Shown: positions 50,747 to 63,213, numbered from the stretch's first letter. The stretch is DNA of 64,000 nucleotides from Schizophyllum amplum (GCA_007026445.1 VDMD01000031.1:1-64000), one strand, 5' to 3'. The notes: a model not told the origin generated them from the letters alone. Numbers and translations: made by a program.

Positions 50747-52433
50747 GGCTTGCGAGACCGCTGCATCTGCTTTGGCCGTGTGCATAGTACTGCCTTGGCC
50801 GACCGCGCGGGGCTTGCGGTCGATGAGTAGGAGAACGCAGCGGTCGTCGCTGAGCGACTGAGGTTTGTTGAGTATGCCGAGCTCTTCCAGCACGTTAGAG
50901 GCGTATTCTTCAACGCTATATCCATGTCCATTATCAGAGGTGGCAGAGATGGGCGGCACGGCAGGCTTAGACGCGAGCGTTTCGTTCGGCATGTCCATGT
51001 CGGATATGGCGATGCGGTTGTTGAAGGCTCGTGGATCCATCGTTGACACTGCCGGTGCAGGTATTGTTTCCGGGGCAGTCAAAGCACCATAGTCAAAGGA
51101 GGGACGAATATCAGCTTGGCTTTTCTGAAACGCAGGTGCCGTCCTAGCCGACAAAGGCCTGGTCGAAGTTGTCGTCTCCATAGGCAATGATGCCTCTGAC
51201 CCGCTCTTCTCGTTTTGCGGTTCGCCTTTCTCGACCTTCGCGTTCGTTGAGACGTCTGATGTCCACAGAAATAACAAGACCTCACCTCAACGCTTTCCAG
51301 ACGCCCCGTCTGCGCACCACTTCGCGACTGTTTCGGGTGTGGCCAAGGTGCCTGAACGAGATCTTGACCGTGCTCTTTGGCGTTGACGGTTTCCTCCAGC
51401 TCCGACAAGGACTGCTGCCAAGGGTGTGTTCCCATCTTCTCGCTCAGCGACGCAATTCGCTCGGCAAGTGACCGCCGGCGACCTGTGTCACCTGTGTAGC
51501 GCACCCGCTTCGACGCTTGCGCGAAAAATGGGTCGTCCTTGGATCGGATCGCGAAAATGTGCTCCATTTCTGTCTTGAAAATGGGGCGTAGCCAGTCTCG
51601 AACGGTGGCAAGACCCTGATCGTAGTAGAGCCCGCCAATGTACGCCTACCAGCCGTTAGGCGGAGCATGCGGAGGCGTTCATACGCACCTCGAAAAGATC
51701 GGCATGAAGCTTGTGTCCTTCAAGCCCGTCCGCAAGCTGATAGGCGGGATCCAAAGTGAGTGCGCGATGAAGCTTGTACTGGACTGCTCTGCCGCATGGT
51801 CGGAAATGAACGACACTTGAGAAGGACACCCACGGACAGGGATCCCAAAAATCTATTCGACACCAAGTCACCTTTCAGGGTCTGCGGTAATCAGCATAAC
51901 GTTCTCAAGCACCTCGGAGTGGTCCGCCTTACATGCAGCGAAGAGAAGTTTGTGTCCGGGAGATACTCCCCAAGGAATTCCCACGCGAGGATACCAACGA
52001 TAGCATCGCCAAGCGCCTGATACCTGCAGAGACAGTTGAAGACGATCCGACGAGAAGGACACAAGTGTTAAAACGTACAGCGCGTTCGTATGAGCGGGTT
52101 GACGTGGCTTCTGCATGCCACCCAGGCGCATCTTGTTCGTAAATACACGGTGATGGATGTCATCGGATTGCAAAGTGGGGAGCGGGGGAAGTCTGGCGAT
52201 GATAAATACTGATAGCTTTATGGTCAACATCATCCTCACTCATGATTTGGAGTTGCGTCCTCGCTGCACTCTTCTGACAGTGACGCGAGTCGCTCGTTGA
52301 GAAGTTGGGAGACATGCTCGGACAGCTTCGATATTGTGCCAAATAGTTCCTTGCGCGAGCTCTCAAGGTCTTTCCTGGTGGAGCGTTTCCTGTCTCGTCG
52401 TCGGTGCGGGAGGGACGGTCGCCGCGCTGGCAT

Positions 52434-53126
52434 TGAGTAGCTGGCCGTTAGTCTATGATACGCATAAATTCCGTTGTATGTATGCGGTAAGCTGTCGCCT
52501 CGTGAGCAATAGTATCTCTGTGAGACACCAAGCCTTACGAACCGAGATAGCGCTGTACTACACCTTAGGACGGCACAGTGTGTAGATGCCAGAGCGCCAC
52601 GCATGGGCTGCAGTGGGACGAGATTCGTCAACAACAGCTACAGAGCGATGGGCACCGATAATTGATGATCCAGGAGAGAGACGAGTGTAAGTAGATGGGA
52701 TGCAGAGACCTAAAAATGAGCCGTCTCAAGTTGATGTCTGTTGGTGTGCGGCTGGTTTGCGGCTAACCCGGCGCAGGAGCGGCGGCGTGACGGTGCAGTG
52801 ACAGTGCACATGGCCGTGACCTCTCGTGCCCTCGGCGCTCGCGCCTTCTCTTCAACCTTTTGTCATCCCCATCGAGTGCCAGATTATAACGTCTACCATG
52901 CCGCCTTTTCCTACGACCCCAATTTACCACCTAGAACAGCGGGAAGCAAGGACTTTTCCACTTGCCACGCGCCCCCGGCTAATATACCCCTGAACCTCCA
53001 GCTGAACGAGATCGCGGCGTACGAAATTCGGCCAATCCTGAGGTATTGAGGAAGCCATACTGAACCGAAGTCTCTCAACCGAATGTTGCCGTCCTCTGTC
53101 CCCAACATTATCTACACTCATCTTAG
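52434..53126. other. Promoter region of the RNase III gene and possible exon of a plus-strand gene
   Basis: About 690 bp. A plus frame from ATG 52,810 (MAVTSRALGARAFSST, mitochondrial-presequence-like) runs to a stop at 53,047-53,049. I could not join it to the frame that follows at 53,127. The rest is probable promoter. Confidence 0.35.
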
Positions 53127-53653
53127 TCTGGCATGGTCACGTCGGTCTCCCAGCGGCCGCCGCGCTGGGTTTAGGTCTCAGCTCCTCTGGTCATTTCTTC
53201 TTCGCCGACCTGGGCACCGGTATTCTCGATGTACTCCCCGCCATTCAGAAGCTTCAGGTCGAGCCGGGAAAGGCCGTGGAGCTGGGGGCCTTCCTGTACG
53301 AGACAGCAGCGGTGCGTCCGTCCTCTCGTATCCTCTCCCACATCTCCCTAATTGATCCCAAAAGATACTGCCATGTATGCATACCTAAGTACGTTCAACT
53401 AGCTGTTGTTCTGCCAAAACAACATGAACGCAGCATGATCTGCGCTGATGCCAATATCTTAACCCGTTTGGTTTACTAGAAAAGTCCCGGCTCCGCCGGT
53501 TCTGAACCTTGCCTTGCTGGTCTGTCCCCTTAGTCGTCCCTCTATTCCTTCAGAGATGTTCCAAGCCGTCTGGAGGACATTCCCTGACGCAGCGGCGGCG
53601 TCGAGCACGAAGGTCAAGGCGAGGTTAAAGCGGGCGGCGGCGGCGATGCAGTG
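53127..53653 (+). CDS. Possible small multi-exon gene, unrecognised
   Basis: A stretch from an acceptor-like site (ATCTTAG, exon from 53,127) to a GTGCGT donor at about 53,311 encodes a hydrophobic segment. It contains GLPAAAALGLGLSSSGHFFF followed by LGTGILDVLPAIQKL. Downstream, a second stretch ending at a TGA at 53,651-53,653 encodes MFQAVWRTFPDAAAASS and a basic end. This looks like a small membrane or mitochondrial protein, but I recognise no family and the first exon is unresolved. Confidence 0.3.
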
Positions 53654-53659
53654 ACCAAG

Positions 53660-56600
53660 CAGTGACTGCCTGCTGCTGCCTGGTTCCCGGAAAATGCCGG
53701 TATCTGCCTAAAGTTCAACAGATCGTGCGCTGTGCGTTGGGCTTCGATTCAACTTCGATTGAGCCCGTAAGTACTACTTCAGGAATCAAGCTCAAGCTTA
53801 AGCTTTGGATGCTGAACACATTCATTATATGTCAAGCCATCGATTGGCTGACACCGTGTACGCTGAACAGGCTCGTCTCGCAGCTTAACGCTTTGGTTTC
53901 GTTCAGATATGGGTGTATAACAGATGGGAAGCACAGCAGGGAGCCTGCTGGACACGGTATATGTAGATGCCATGATCTGGGATACGGGATCGCGGACAAG
54001 AAGTGTGAATACTGTAGTGAACAGAAAGGCGAGAGGACGAAAACGTGGCGAACAGTGCATGCCGACGAGCACCTGACTTGTTCTTTGTTCTGTCTTTGTT
54101 CCGGGTCCGGACGCGGTTGGAACTTTGGACGCGGCTCAGTCTATTTGATGGTGCCTGCAAAAAAAGTGGGGTCAAATAAAGGTTGGAGAGACCTTGCAAA
54201 GGCAAGGTAACCACGTGCTTCGCGGAGGCGTGGCTGCGAGCCTCGTGCTATCAACCGCACGGCGCAGGGGTACAGACCTCCTGCCGTCGTGACCGTCTAC
54301 TGAACCAGCTCACCGTCTGCTGCTCCTCTTCTCGAACTCTTGATAGCTCAGAGAGCATCGCCAAAGGAATACCATGGAGGCGCGCTGTATAATAAGTATA
54401 GCCACGTAAGAACGCTGGTCAGAGGCCGGGCTATAGGAACACAGCTCATTTACGTGCGCAGAGGCAACGCCAATCATGTTCTCCATATGACTTGACGGCA
54501 GGTAAACTTCGATAGACGATATGAAAATTCAGAGCATTACTTGTCAATTGCCTACCGTAATCCATGAGGCGGACGATAAGATGAGAACGCAGTATGTCGC
54601 CGTCATGCTTTTACGGCGGAAGAGCGGCGTAAGTATGTACATGCAAGAAGGGCATTGCTGCGGCGGATCCGTGTGCTCACTGCTCAGGCGCCTGGAGTCG
54701 AAACTTAGCAAAACTCAAACAAAACGCGTTGCTTCACAAGGCATCGGATAGAACTTCAATGCGATGAGTGTATATACGCACGCGTCGAAGAAGAACAACA
54801 TGTGGGTCCACAAACCTAAAAAGGAAGGTAAGGGGCAATCAAACAATCAAAACTGGATCAAAGGTTATCTGGGCCCGCTGATCAGATCAGAACAACTCGC
54901 GCAAACAAAGTTGAACAAGGGCGTTCGTCTAAAAACTGTCTATGGCGTATAAGTTACAACACGACACGCGTCACAGAGAGGCGATCCAGCCGGCGCGCGT
55001 TGCGCATTGAAGGCATGCAGTAGCGCCAAAGAAGATCACAAAGATTACAGCAACATCATGAAGATTGAACACAATGCGAACAGAACGGAAGCGCCCCACG
55101 TTTGAGATCCTGATAGATTGAGAAGCAGTATGGGCAAAAAAAACAGAGGAGGCGCGCGTAGCAAGCAAGCTGTTAGTGGCAAGCGGGAAGAAAAGCCAAA
55201 AGGATACCGAATGGGTGAACGACGCTAGCTGAGTCAACGGTGACGCGAACAGGACGGTCGAGAGTATGTCCGGAACGAACTGCCCTCGCACCTCGTTCGC
55301 GCAACGAGGCGCCGATAGCAGACGCCTCCGCTGCGCCGATGGCCAGCTCAGCGCCGACAACGCCTCCCACACGAGGCGCGGGTCACACGAGCGCATATCA
55401 GCCACTCACACGACAGACTCTATCAACGGCCACGAATGGCTTGATTAGCACCGCGACAGGCAGTCTATTCAACCTGCTGGAGGTGGGTGACCTAGACGCT
55501 TTCCACTCCTAGTACGTCCCCGAAATTGAATCGCCGACGTGCGAGCGATGTATGTATGGAACACGCTCACCATCTGCGGGCGGGACGCGTGACGTTGACA
55601 AGAAGGCCCAAGGAGGTGTCGCAAAGGTAGCCAACAGCAGCAGGTTCGATTGCCGGGTCAGATTGAGTACACGTCGAGTACGATCCCATTCATCGCGAAG
55701 TCGGCCAATTATACTGTTCGATGACTGCGCTGCTGGAGATGCGATAAATCGCGCCCCGCCTCGCCTTCAAGGCATGTCCCTTATCGCTCGGAGGATAGTC
55801 GAGCGCGAGTGGCTGAGCACCTGCTAGCCCTCCAGAGCACCTGCTAGCCGTCCAGAGCGCCTGCGAGACCTCAGGAGCGGGCACATGACAGATGGGCAGC
55901 GGAGACGCTGCAGTACGCGGGAGTCGCCATCTCCGAGGGTGCCATCTATACTTGCAGTGAGGAGGCCAGCGGGGACGCTAGTCAAGGAGGAGGTCCAGCT
56001 AGAACGTATTCGACCAGCAGAGAAGCCTAGCGGTGGATGTACAAGGCCAATAGTCAACGGAGAAGGTCCGCTAGCCACATACACGGTCCGCGAGCCGCAC
56101 AACGAGGACCTCGCAGCGACATAACATGCTCATCGCAGCCGCCACCCAACAGGGTCATCGGGAGCGCTAGACCGGGAGACGCCGTGTCAGAACCAGAAAA
56201 ATCAGAACAAAAGCAAGGGCAAAAGTCACACACGGATAAAGGCGACGTACGGTCAAAAGCCACGCTCCCGGCAGAATAATAGACGCCCCCGGGAGCCGTC
56301 AGGCAGGCCAAGGGCGTAGGGCGAGGAGCATGACGGTCTCCTGCGTAAGGCGAGCGCCATGTTTGCCCTACGCCCACAGCCCTAAGTCCATTGTAGAGCC
56401 CTACGCCCATTGCACAGCCCTACATCCACCAACCCTTGGCCCATCGCCACGCCCGCCTCGTCCTCGTGCCCGACGCGTCCTCCTCGTCCACGCGCTCGAC
56501 GCGTCCTCTTGGTCCTCATGGTTGTCGCCCTCGTCCTCGTGGCCACCGTCCTCCCCATCGTCCTCGTGCCCAACGCGTGTCGGATATGGCTATTTCGCAA

Positions 56601-57990
56601 GCGCGAGGCAACAAAATCGGGTTCGTATCGTTATCGCGATGCGCGTCGACAAGTGCGGCAGGCGGTTGACTTGGTGCGGCAGGGGCTTCACAGTGTGCGG
56701 CAGAGCTTCTCTGGGTGCGGGAGGACAGCCTGGACAGGGGAGGGCCTTCTGCGGGGTATAGCAGGTCCTTCAACATGTACGGCAGATCCTCCAACATATA
56801 CGGCAGAGCCTTCGAAGATACGACAGCGGCTTCGCTGGCTGCGTCCATGACACAAAGACCTCGAAGAACCAGAGTCGCTCTATAGCCCTGAGAGCGGCGC
56901 GTCGAACCTAACAAGCAGCAGGCGAGAGTTCGAATATACTGAGCGATAGTAGAGCCACTCCAGGACGGGTCTTCTAGCCCTCGCTCCTGATAGAGTGAGA
57001 TGCATTGAAATAGCATCGTCGGCGCCGCCACCGATAGAGTGAGAGCTTCAGAAAGGAGGCGGCTTTCCTGAAGTTGTTGTGGAGCATACTAAGCTTGTGT
57101 ACAGGGCAGCTGCAAAGCACGTACAAGATCGCGAAGCAGCTTACGAGGCCAGTCACGAAGCGAGGCAGGCGGGTTCAGAACAGTCGCGAAGGGACGCACT
57201 TCCACCGCGCGTCCAGCGCCAGGCCCATCGCGCGAAGCCGCAGCCTGGTTCCGGCCATAAATGCGAAGCCTACCGTCGCAAAAGAAGGCAGGTTGTTGAA
57301 TCGCCGGCGGGTGTGTTGCATTATGCACATGAATCGATAGTTTCGCGCGCGCAAGGCCAGCGTGATAATCGATGGTGGCGTGTCGCCAGACACATCGTCG
57401 AGGACTGCGACGCACGCACAGCGGGAGCGACGACCGTACCCGCTGACCGCCCGCCGCCCCAGCGTAGACGTTCATTGAAGCTCGGCAGAGCGCCGCTTAT
57501 GTATTCGCGGTCACAGCCAATGCGACCGTGGATGAATATTAATGAGGGCTCCAAGACGGGCTGGACAACTCCAGCCCTCGCGCCCGGCAAGGTCTCTGGA
57601 CGTGAAGATGGGGAGCTTCGAGTGCGTTCGCGAAGGACGGGACTGAGCTGGCGGTGAGCACTGCGTCAGTGTCGGGGACGGTGGCACGGCATCGCCGGAA
57701 ATGAATGCATGAAATTTTGCGCATCAAACGTCGGTACCTGGAACGGCGGCGCTGGGCACAGGGCACGCGGGCACAAACGCATCTCAGCCGAGCGGGGGAT
57801 GTGGTGGGGAGGAGAAAGGGAGGGAACAATGGGCGTGATTTAGTTAAAAACGCAGGCTGATTGGAGGCTATTGGGCGCTGAAAGAGCAGAAGACGATCCA
57901 AGGAACAGGACAAAGCTGTCGGGCGTATGTCATCGAGATGAAAGCGGCCACGTGAAAAAGACGCAGAGCGCGATCGGAGGTATCTAATTC
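53660..57990. other. Gene-poor interval with short repeats
   Basis: About 4.3 kb with no recognisable domain in any frame. Open frames up to 192 codons occur (for example 57,079-57,657 plus) but are composition-driven. Local repeats: gagcacctgctagccctcca twice at about 55,815-55,855; ccctacgcccacagccct variants at 56,368-56,430; cctcgtgcccgacgcgtcctc variants at 56,460-56,575; and tgcggcag/tacggcag units at 56,650-56,810. It may contain a degraded gene or mobile element, or a long non-coding region upstream of RING-B. Confidence 0.4.
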
Positions 57991-58607
57991 GGGATCTGAT
58001 GCATGATCAACGCAGTTTTCTACATAACCCACAACCCTGGCGTCCCCTTGCTTCCCTTTTCCTCCTCAGCATCCCGCCACCGTCGCGTACGCTGCCTGCC
58101 TTTCCCCACCATCACTGCCGCTGACCCTGCCTGTGAAACAGGGCTTTTCATCGAGAGCTACGCCCCACTTTGCGTGCTCGCCGCCGTCGTCGACGATCAC
58201 GACGTCTGAGCTTTCTTTGAGCAGTTTGCCCCCGTTTTAGGTGCGTAGCATTCTTATCCGCCCTCGATTATTCCTTGACCACGTCTCCCAGGCGCTGCCC
58301 ACCACCACGGACGACAGAAAGCATCCGCTCTTCTTCATTCAGCTTCCGCCCCCACCCCCACGACGAGCCAACGCTGCATCAAGCTACGCTGGCCCTCACG
58401 CGACGCGTCACTTTATTCTCTTGACGTAAGCCTAGCCTTGGAGCCCTTACGGCGAAACATCGCCTAACTCATATTCTCGCAGGAAGCTGGGGAAGAAAAG
58501 AAGAGTCGCGAGCAAGACTGCTGATCGCTGACTCATTTCGCGGCTGGAAGATTAGTTGGCCACACTGATCCTGGTGCGCATGCAGTGCATTGACTCTGTG
58601 CTGCTGC

Positions 58608-58615
58608 TATATAAG
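58608..58615 (+). promoter_or_regulatory. TATA box of RING gene B
   Basis: tatataag lies 45 bp upstream of the RING-B ATG. The preceding 600 bp has CT-rich stretches and short open frames that may be 5' UTR with introns. Confidence 0.55.
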
Positions 58616-58659
58616 CTGACTGGTTTCAGAACCAACCGCGCAACTTCACCTGGCCCACC

Positions 58660-60204
58660 ATGATTACTCTCCTCCCCGGTTCTACTTGTGACATTGGCGC
58701 GGAGGAATTCTCCGCGCACCGTCCGCCCTTCTCCCTACCATGCGGTACGTCGCTGCAACCTATGACGCGTCTTCGTCTAATCCCTCGCAGGACATGTTCT
58801 CTGCCGCGCGTGCTGCGATACGATCGTGGAGAAGACTTCACCTCGCCTTGAACCCGTCTGCCCATTCTGCCGGGAGACCTTCAAGGCATCTGATCCACGG
58901 GTCGTGCGGGTAGATTGGGCAGCAATGCCAAAGTCCCAGCCTACACCACCCCTCAACGAGAACCCGATTCGTGTTACTGCAATGTCTGGTAACCCGTGGA
59001 AGGAGCTCAATCATCCTTCGGATGGCTCACGAGGCCGCCCAGAGGCTCGCCAGTTGGAAGACAAGGTCGCCAAGTTGGCTGCTACCAAAACATCGGTAGA
59101 GGCGATACAAAGCCTGCTCGCCGACCTCGACCACTGGCTCTTGCACGCCAAACGCGATAGCTCGGTAAGCACCCATTGTGTTCCACCATTCATAATTTTC
59201 TCACAACAGCTGCAGTCTACGTCACTATCCCTCTCGGCAGCTCTGCTGCGTGCGATCCTCATGAACCACCTCGCACACTCCGAGGCGATGAGGCACGCCA
59301 AGACGGTGGAGGCGAACCTCCGGGGTGAGGTCGACAACGTCAAGATGTCAAACAGCAAGCTGCAGGAAGAGCTCCGACGCACACGAGAGGAGGCGAGCAG
59401 CCTGAGACAGGAGGTCAACTCCCTCAGGGTCCTTCACACGACTCTGTCGCCGTCGAGCATCCCGTTGCCAGAGTCGAGGGCCACTTCCGCTCCCAGCTCG
59501 GCCGCAACCTCGCCGGCTACATCACCCAGCACGTCGCCGACTCCGTACAATCAGCCCTCGTCGTTCTTCACGCGTCTTACTTCGGGGCACATGTCGCACG
59601 GACATATGTCGTCCGCCAGCGCGGCTGCTCATGCGTCGCCCTCCGGACAGCGACGCCCTCAGTGTCGCACGGCCGGTCCCACTCGACGGTTCCCGTCCGC
59701 TCTCCCTCGGTCGTAGGCCGCACGCAGACCCCGGCCCCCGCGCGCTCCCAGACGCCCGCGGTACGCACCCAGACGCCGTCCATCCGCTCGCACACCCCGA
59801 GCATCACCTCGCGAAACGCCTCTCACATCCCCGTGCCGCCCCTCCCGTCGCGCTACAACACGCCCGCGCCCGCCCCTATGGCGCGCGCCAAGACGCCCGC
59901 GACGACGTCGACGCCGCCCCGCCCGTCAGCGCCCGCGCCCGCGGCCAACCGCACGCGGCGCCTGTCCATTCAGACCCCCACTAAAATCGGGCGCTCGAGC
60001 TCGGATGAGACGGGCGCGCACGAGCGCTGGTTGCCCACGCAGAACCCGCAGTCCCACTCGAGCGGGCCCACGCCGACGTCGCAGACGCCGACCATTGGAC
60101 CCACGCCGACGAAGCACAGGTTCTCCCTGTCGCTCTCGCGCGGCAACAGCCTGACGGCCGCCACGGCACGCTTCAAGGACGCGCGCTCGCCATCCGTGTC
60201 ATGA
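58660..60204 (+). CDS. RING-finger / coiled-coil protein B, one zinc ligand lost, one apparent frame slip
   Basis: The layout is as in RING-A: RING, coiled coil, then a Ser/Thr/Pro-rich tail. The ring is split by an intron at about 58,744-58,790 and reads CDIGAEEF ... LPCGHVLCRACC ... CPFCRETF. The second Cys expected in the first C-x2-C pair is Gly. A second intron lies at about 59,165-59,209 (GTAAGC...CAACAG). A coiled coil spans about 59,270-59,430 (EEASSLRQEVNSLR). Near 59,654 one base appears to be missing. The tail then continues as TP/SP-rich sequence (SQTPAVRTQTPSIRSHTPSI) to the stop at 60,202-60,204. A degenerate ring argues for a scaffold rather than an active E3, unless the Gly codon is a sequence error. 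Confidence 0.72.
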
Positions 60205-62390
60205 AGTTCGCCGTCGGCGTCGTAGGCTCGCCGTCGGTGTCGTGGACTCCTCGCCACGCCCATCCCATCCCATTCCATCTATCTATACCTAGCATTCGAA
60301 CTTCTTCCCTTCCTTTCGCGCAGCGCCCTGTCGTATATACCGTACCCCATCCCCTAATCTTTCCCCTTTCCCCTTTCGCATTTCGTCCTTCTCGCATCAG
60401 TCGCCTGTCGCGCTGTAGCAAAGCTTTTCCCCTTTCATTCTCGTACATATTATTGCCTATTTTCCGCCTCCCCATCTTCCTCCTCTCCCGTCGCAGTGCT
60501 TTGGGGCCGCGTGGATGCCTATCGTCTGGGCGGCCCGCTCTCCGCTACATGCTCTTCGCCTCGGTCTGCTCTCCTCCTAATGCGCGGTTGGCGATCTGTG
60601 CCCACCGCGCCCCGGCGCTCGCGCCGCCCAAAAGTTACTTATCATCCCCTCTTGACTTATTCGGTACGGGTTATTGGTTGTCTTCCCTTGGGCTGTTCGT
60701 TTACCTCCTTTTTCTCCTCTTTCTTCTAGATGGATATCTCTCCTCGGACCTGTCTCCTCCGGACGTCCACTCCATGGGCATTCTCTTGCCCAGGACGTCC
60801 GCCTCTCCTCTCGGGCTGCTCGCAGCACCACCCCAGCCTCGGCGATACCACCAGCCCCGGCGATACCACGGGCCTCCGCCCGCCCATCTCTCAGCTATAC
60901 CATCATCATTGCTGGACTGGCTACGGATCTTCTAGATGTTCAATGACTTATTCTTTCATCGCCTATTCTTCCGCCTTCCCCTGTAGCATCTATTTACTTC
61001 CTCCCTCCATCCTCACTTATTTACGCACCATGGCCTTCGGGCTACACCTCATCACGGTCGTCTGGCTACCCGGATCGACCTCACGACCGCATCATCGCAT
61101 GCGGCCCATCCCTATCTCCTCACGAACGCGTACAAATACCTTCACGCGTACACATCTATCCTCACGCATATCTACCAGGCCTCCGCCTGGCACAGTTGGT
61201 CGTCACTGCACCTGGACGGACAACTTCACATTCTACGATTACGATTTGGACTTCTTACGATTCTTTGCTCTGTTTTGCACCTACTTTGGGCACTTCGGCA
61301 TACTTACGCGCGGATGAAATGTTGACGACTCTGTGATGACTTTATGGGCGTGAAGTCCTAATTTGAGGCCAGAAACCGGCATGACTTACCATGGGACTAG
61401 ATGTTCAGCGTGATCACTGCGCCTCTGTTGAGCCTCTGCACTGGCAGCATTCAATAGACGCTGCTGAGATGTTCCTTGCATCTAATACTTATGTAGGGGC
61501 TATAATAGAGCAGATATTGTGAGATGTCACATGTCAATCAGATTCATTATACAGTGCAATCCAGACGTTCTCTTCTGTCACTGACGACGACGTTGTGGGT
61601 CCACTTTCGGCAGTTGCCGAGATCTCAAGTACAAGCCTCGCGGGAGAACGCTCAGTCTATCACGATACAGTCACTCAAGGACTGAAAGAAGCCCTCCCTC
61701 TGACGAACGTTTGTCCTTGTTCTCCTTGAGGCAGTCCTCTCAGATGATGCCTGGCGATGCGGACCGTTATACGCGTTCATTGTTCTCTGGCCTCTCGGAA
61801 ATTGCCAGCCAACTCCTCATCGATATGAACTCCAGCCATATGACCGCCGGAGCTCATAGCCATCGACTTAGATAGCCCGGATCTCGGGTACAGGCAATGC
61901 GCGCTGACAGTGTTGCATTTGTGGCACAGTCGGAGATTTATGTTTCGCCATCCGCGGCCAGCCCTCATTCGGATTGGTTGCCAACAGGTTGGCGTACGTC
62001 CTAGAATCATATCCAGGATGCATCGATGGTCTGGGAGACAAACGCACCGCCGAGGACTGCTATTGGGTCCTATGCAGCGTTGACCTGGTCTAGAGCCGAT
62101 GCGGTGTTGCTCACTAGAAGACGTGCCGATGCGAGCTGCGCCGCACTCAAGCTCATCGCGAAGTTCATCTAAGGCCTCGCTAGGAAGTCGACGTCGATCA
62201 TGAACTGAAGCTCACGTCCGTGACCCGGCCGACGTTATCAAGACCGAGAACGACGGCTTCGCACCTGGTAAGGGAGGTGGCGCAGCACGAGGAACACTGA
62301 CGAGCTGCGCGGGACAAGGCACTCGCGGAAGAAGGCCCGAAGACGCACTTCCATTGTCGCATTCATCAGATAGCGCAGGTGAATTCCGAC
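60205..62390. other. Interval without recognised genes
   Basis: About 2.2 kb between RING-B and the convergent EthD-like gene. The first 1.1 kb is C/T-rich, so long frames of 195-244 codons appear (60,201-61,317), rich in Pro, Ser, Leu and Tyr; I take them as 3' UTR or non-coding. From 61,320 to 62,390 the sequence is of mixed composition with no conserved frame. Confidence 0.45.
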
Positions 62391-63213
62391 TCACTGGCTC
62401 GCGTCCGGGAGGTTCCCTTGCGCGAGGCACGGATATACGCGATACAGCTGCCAGAAACGCTCCTCCACGACGCAAATGTTGGACGACGCCGCGGCGTGGT
62501 CGACAACAGGTCTGACGCTCTCTGCGCGTGTCTGAGCCGGCTGCACAAACTCTAGGCGCAAGATTGGTCAAATTCTCATAAGAGCCAGCACGACGTCTCA
62601 CCGTGTACAGCCATATACTCCGGAACGACTTGCTCTTCTGGAGTATTTCCAACCGTCTGCCCTGTCTTGAGATGGTCAATGCAGTGGAAGGTCCTCGTAC
62701 GGACCCAGCCGTCAACGTTGCGAAGGGAGGCCACGAAATCGGCTGTCCATGCCTGATCCCATCCAGATCTCCAGTCATTCCGTGCGTGATGAGGCCGTTG
62801 CTTGGATTGTTGCTATAGTTCATGGACGACGTCAAGGAAGAAGGGCCCGAGTCTTCCAGCGCCTCATAGGTCCTACGGTCTAGGAGCGCCAGCCGTTTGA
62901 CAAGATCAGCCTCTCGAGGACTTCTATTGGCGCGCAGTCTCGTGTACTCGTCCTTCGTGAAGGTCGATGTGTCGTTGATGTCGTAGAGAGCAAGCCATGA
63001 AGGAGTTTCATTGTCATAAGCGCTGTAGCGAGCGCCATTGAGGAACGACCTCAGATTGTTCAGACGCAGAGGAACATGCTCTTCGTTGTACCAATCTGTG
63101 CAAAGATGAGCATGCATCGGCTTCCGGACCTTGCTGAGACACGCGCCTTGGAACTCCTCCAAAGTCACTTCCTTCCCTGGCTCCGATGAAACGGCCAAAA
63201 ATCCTTGAGGCAT
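62391..63213 (-). CDS. EthD-like (dimeric alpha+beta barrel) protein, one apparent frame slip
   Basis: The start at 63213 gives MPQGFLAVSSEPGKEVTLEE. The first barrel half shows DWYNEEHVPLRLNNLRSFLN, WLALYDINDTSTF, YTRLRANRSPREADLVKRL and DRRTYE. The second half appears in a neighbouring frame, reached by one extra base between about 62,770 and 62,815. It reads DWRSGWDQAWTADFVASLRN, VDGWVRTRTFHCID and VPEYMAVH. After an intron it ends VEERFWQLYRVYPC and a stop at 62,391. Two such halves are usual for fungal EthD-like proteins, whose substrates are mostly unknown. In the first exon an insert of 51 nt after EEFQ has GC...AG ends (gcgcgt...cacag), so it may be a GC-AG intron; without it the text reads EEFQDWYNEEH as in relatives. 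Confidence 0.65.

Larger units (their letters stand above)
37692..52433 (-). pseudogene. RNase III-domain / dsRNA-binding gene split by an LTR retrotransposon
   Basis: The 5' part (52,433-50,747) starts with MPARRPSLPHRRR. It continues through ELPPLPTLQSDDIHHRVFT, ALGDAIVGILAWEFLGEYLP, LKGDLVSNRFLGSL and HADLFEAYIGGLYYDQGL, the RNase III fold signatures, then a long Ser/Pro linker. Exons 52,433-52,240, 52,192-52,079 and 52,023-51,933 join in frame; a slip is likely near 51,830. The coding sequence is cut by the 12.7-kb retrotransposon. It resumes at 38,012 with RGTPAAQAIYYRLLKQYP and ends at 37,692 with EEHAKVQVAKRALAELGFR, typical of a dsRNA-binding motif C-terminus. Excising the element and one GGCTT copy restores the frame across the junction. 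The first catalytic Glu position reads Gln. The gene was likely intact before insertion. Confidence 0.75.

Noticed and set aside
60201..61317. Plus-strand frames of 244 and 195 codons after RING-B
   Set aside because: C/T-rich composition gives Pro/Ser/Leu-rich frames without domains, conserved starts or splice logic; treated as UTR or spacer.
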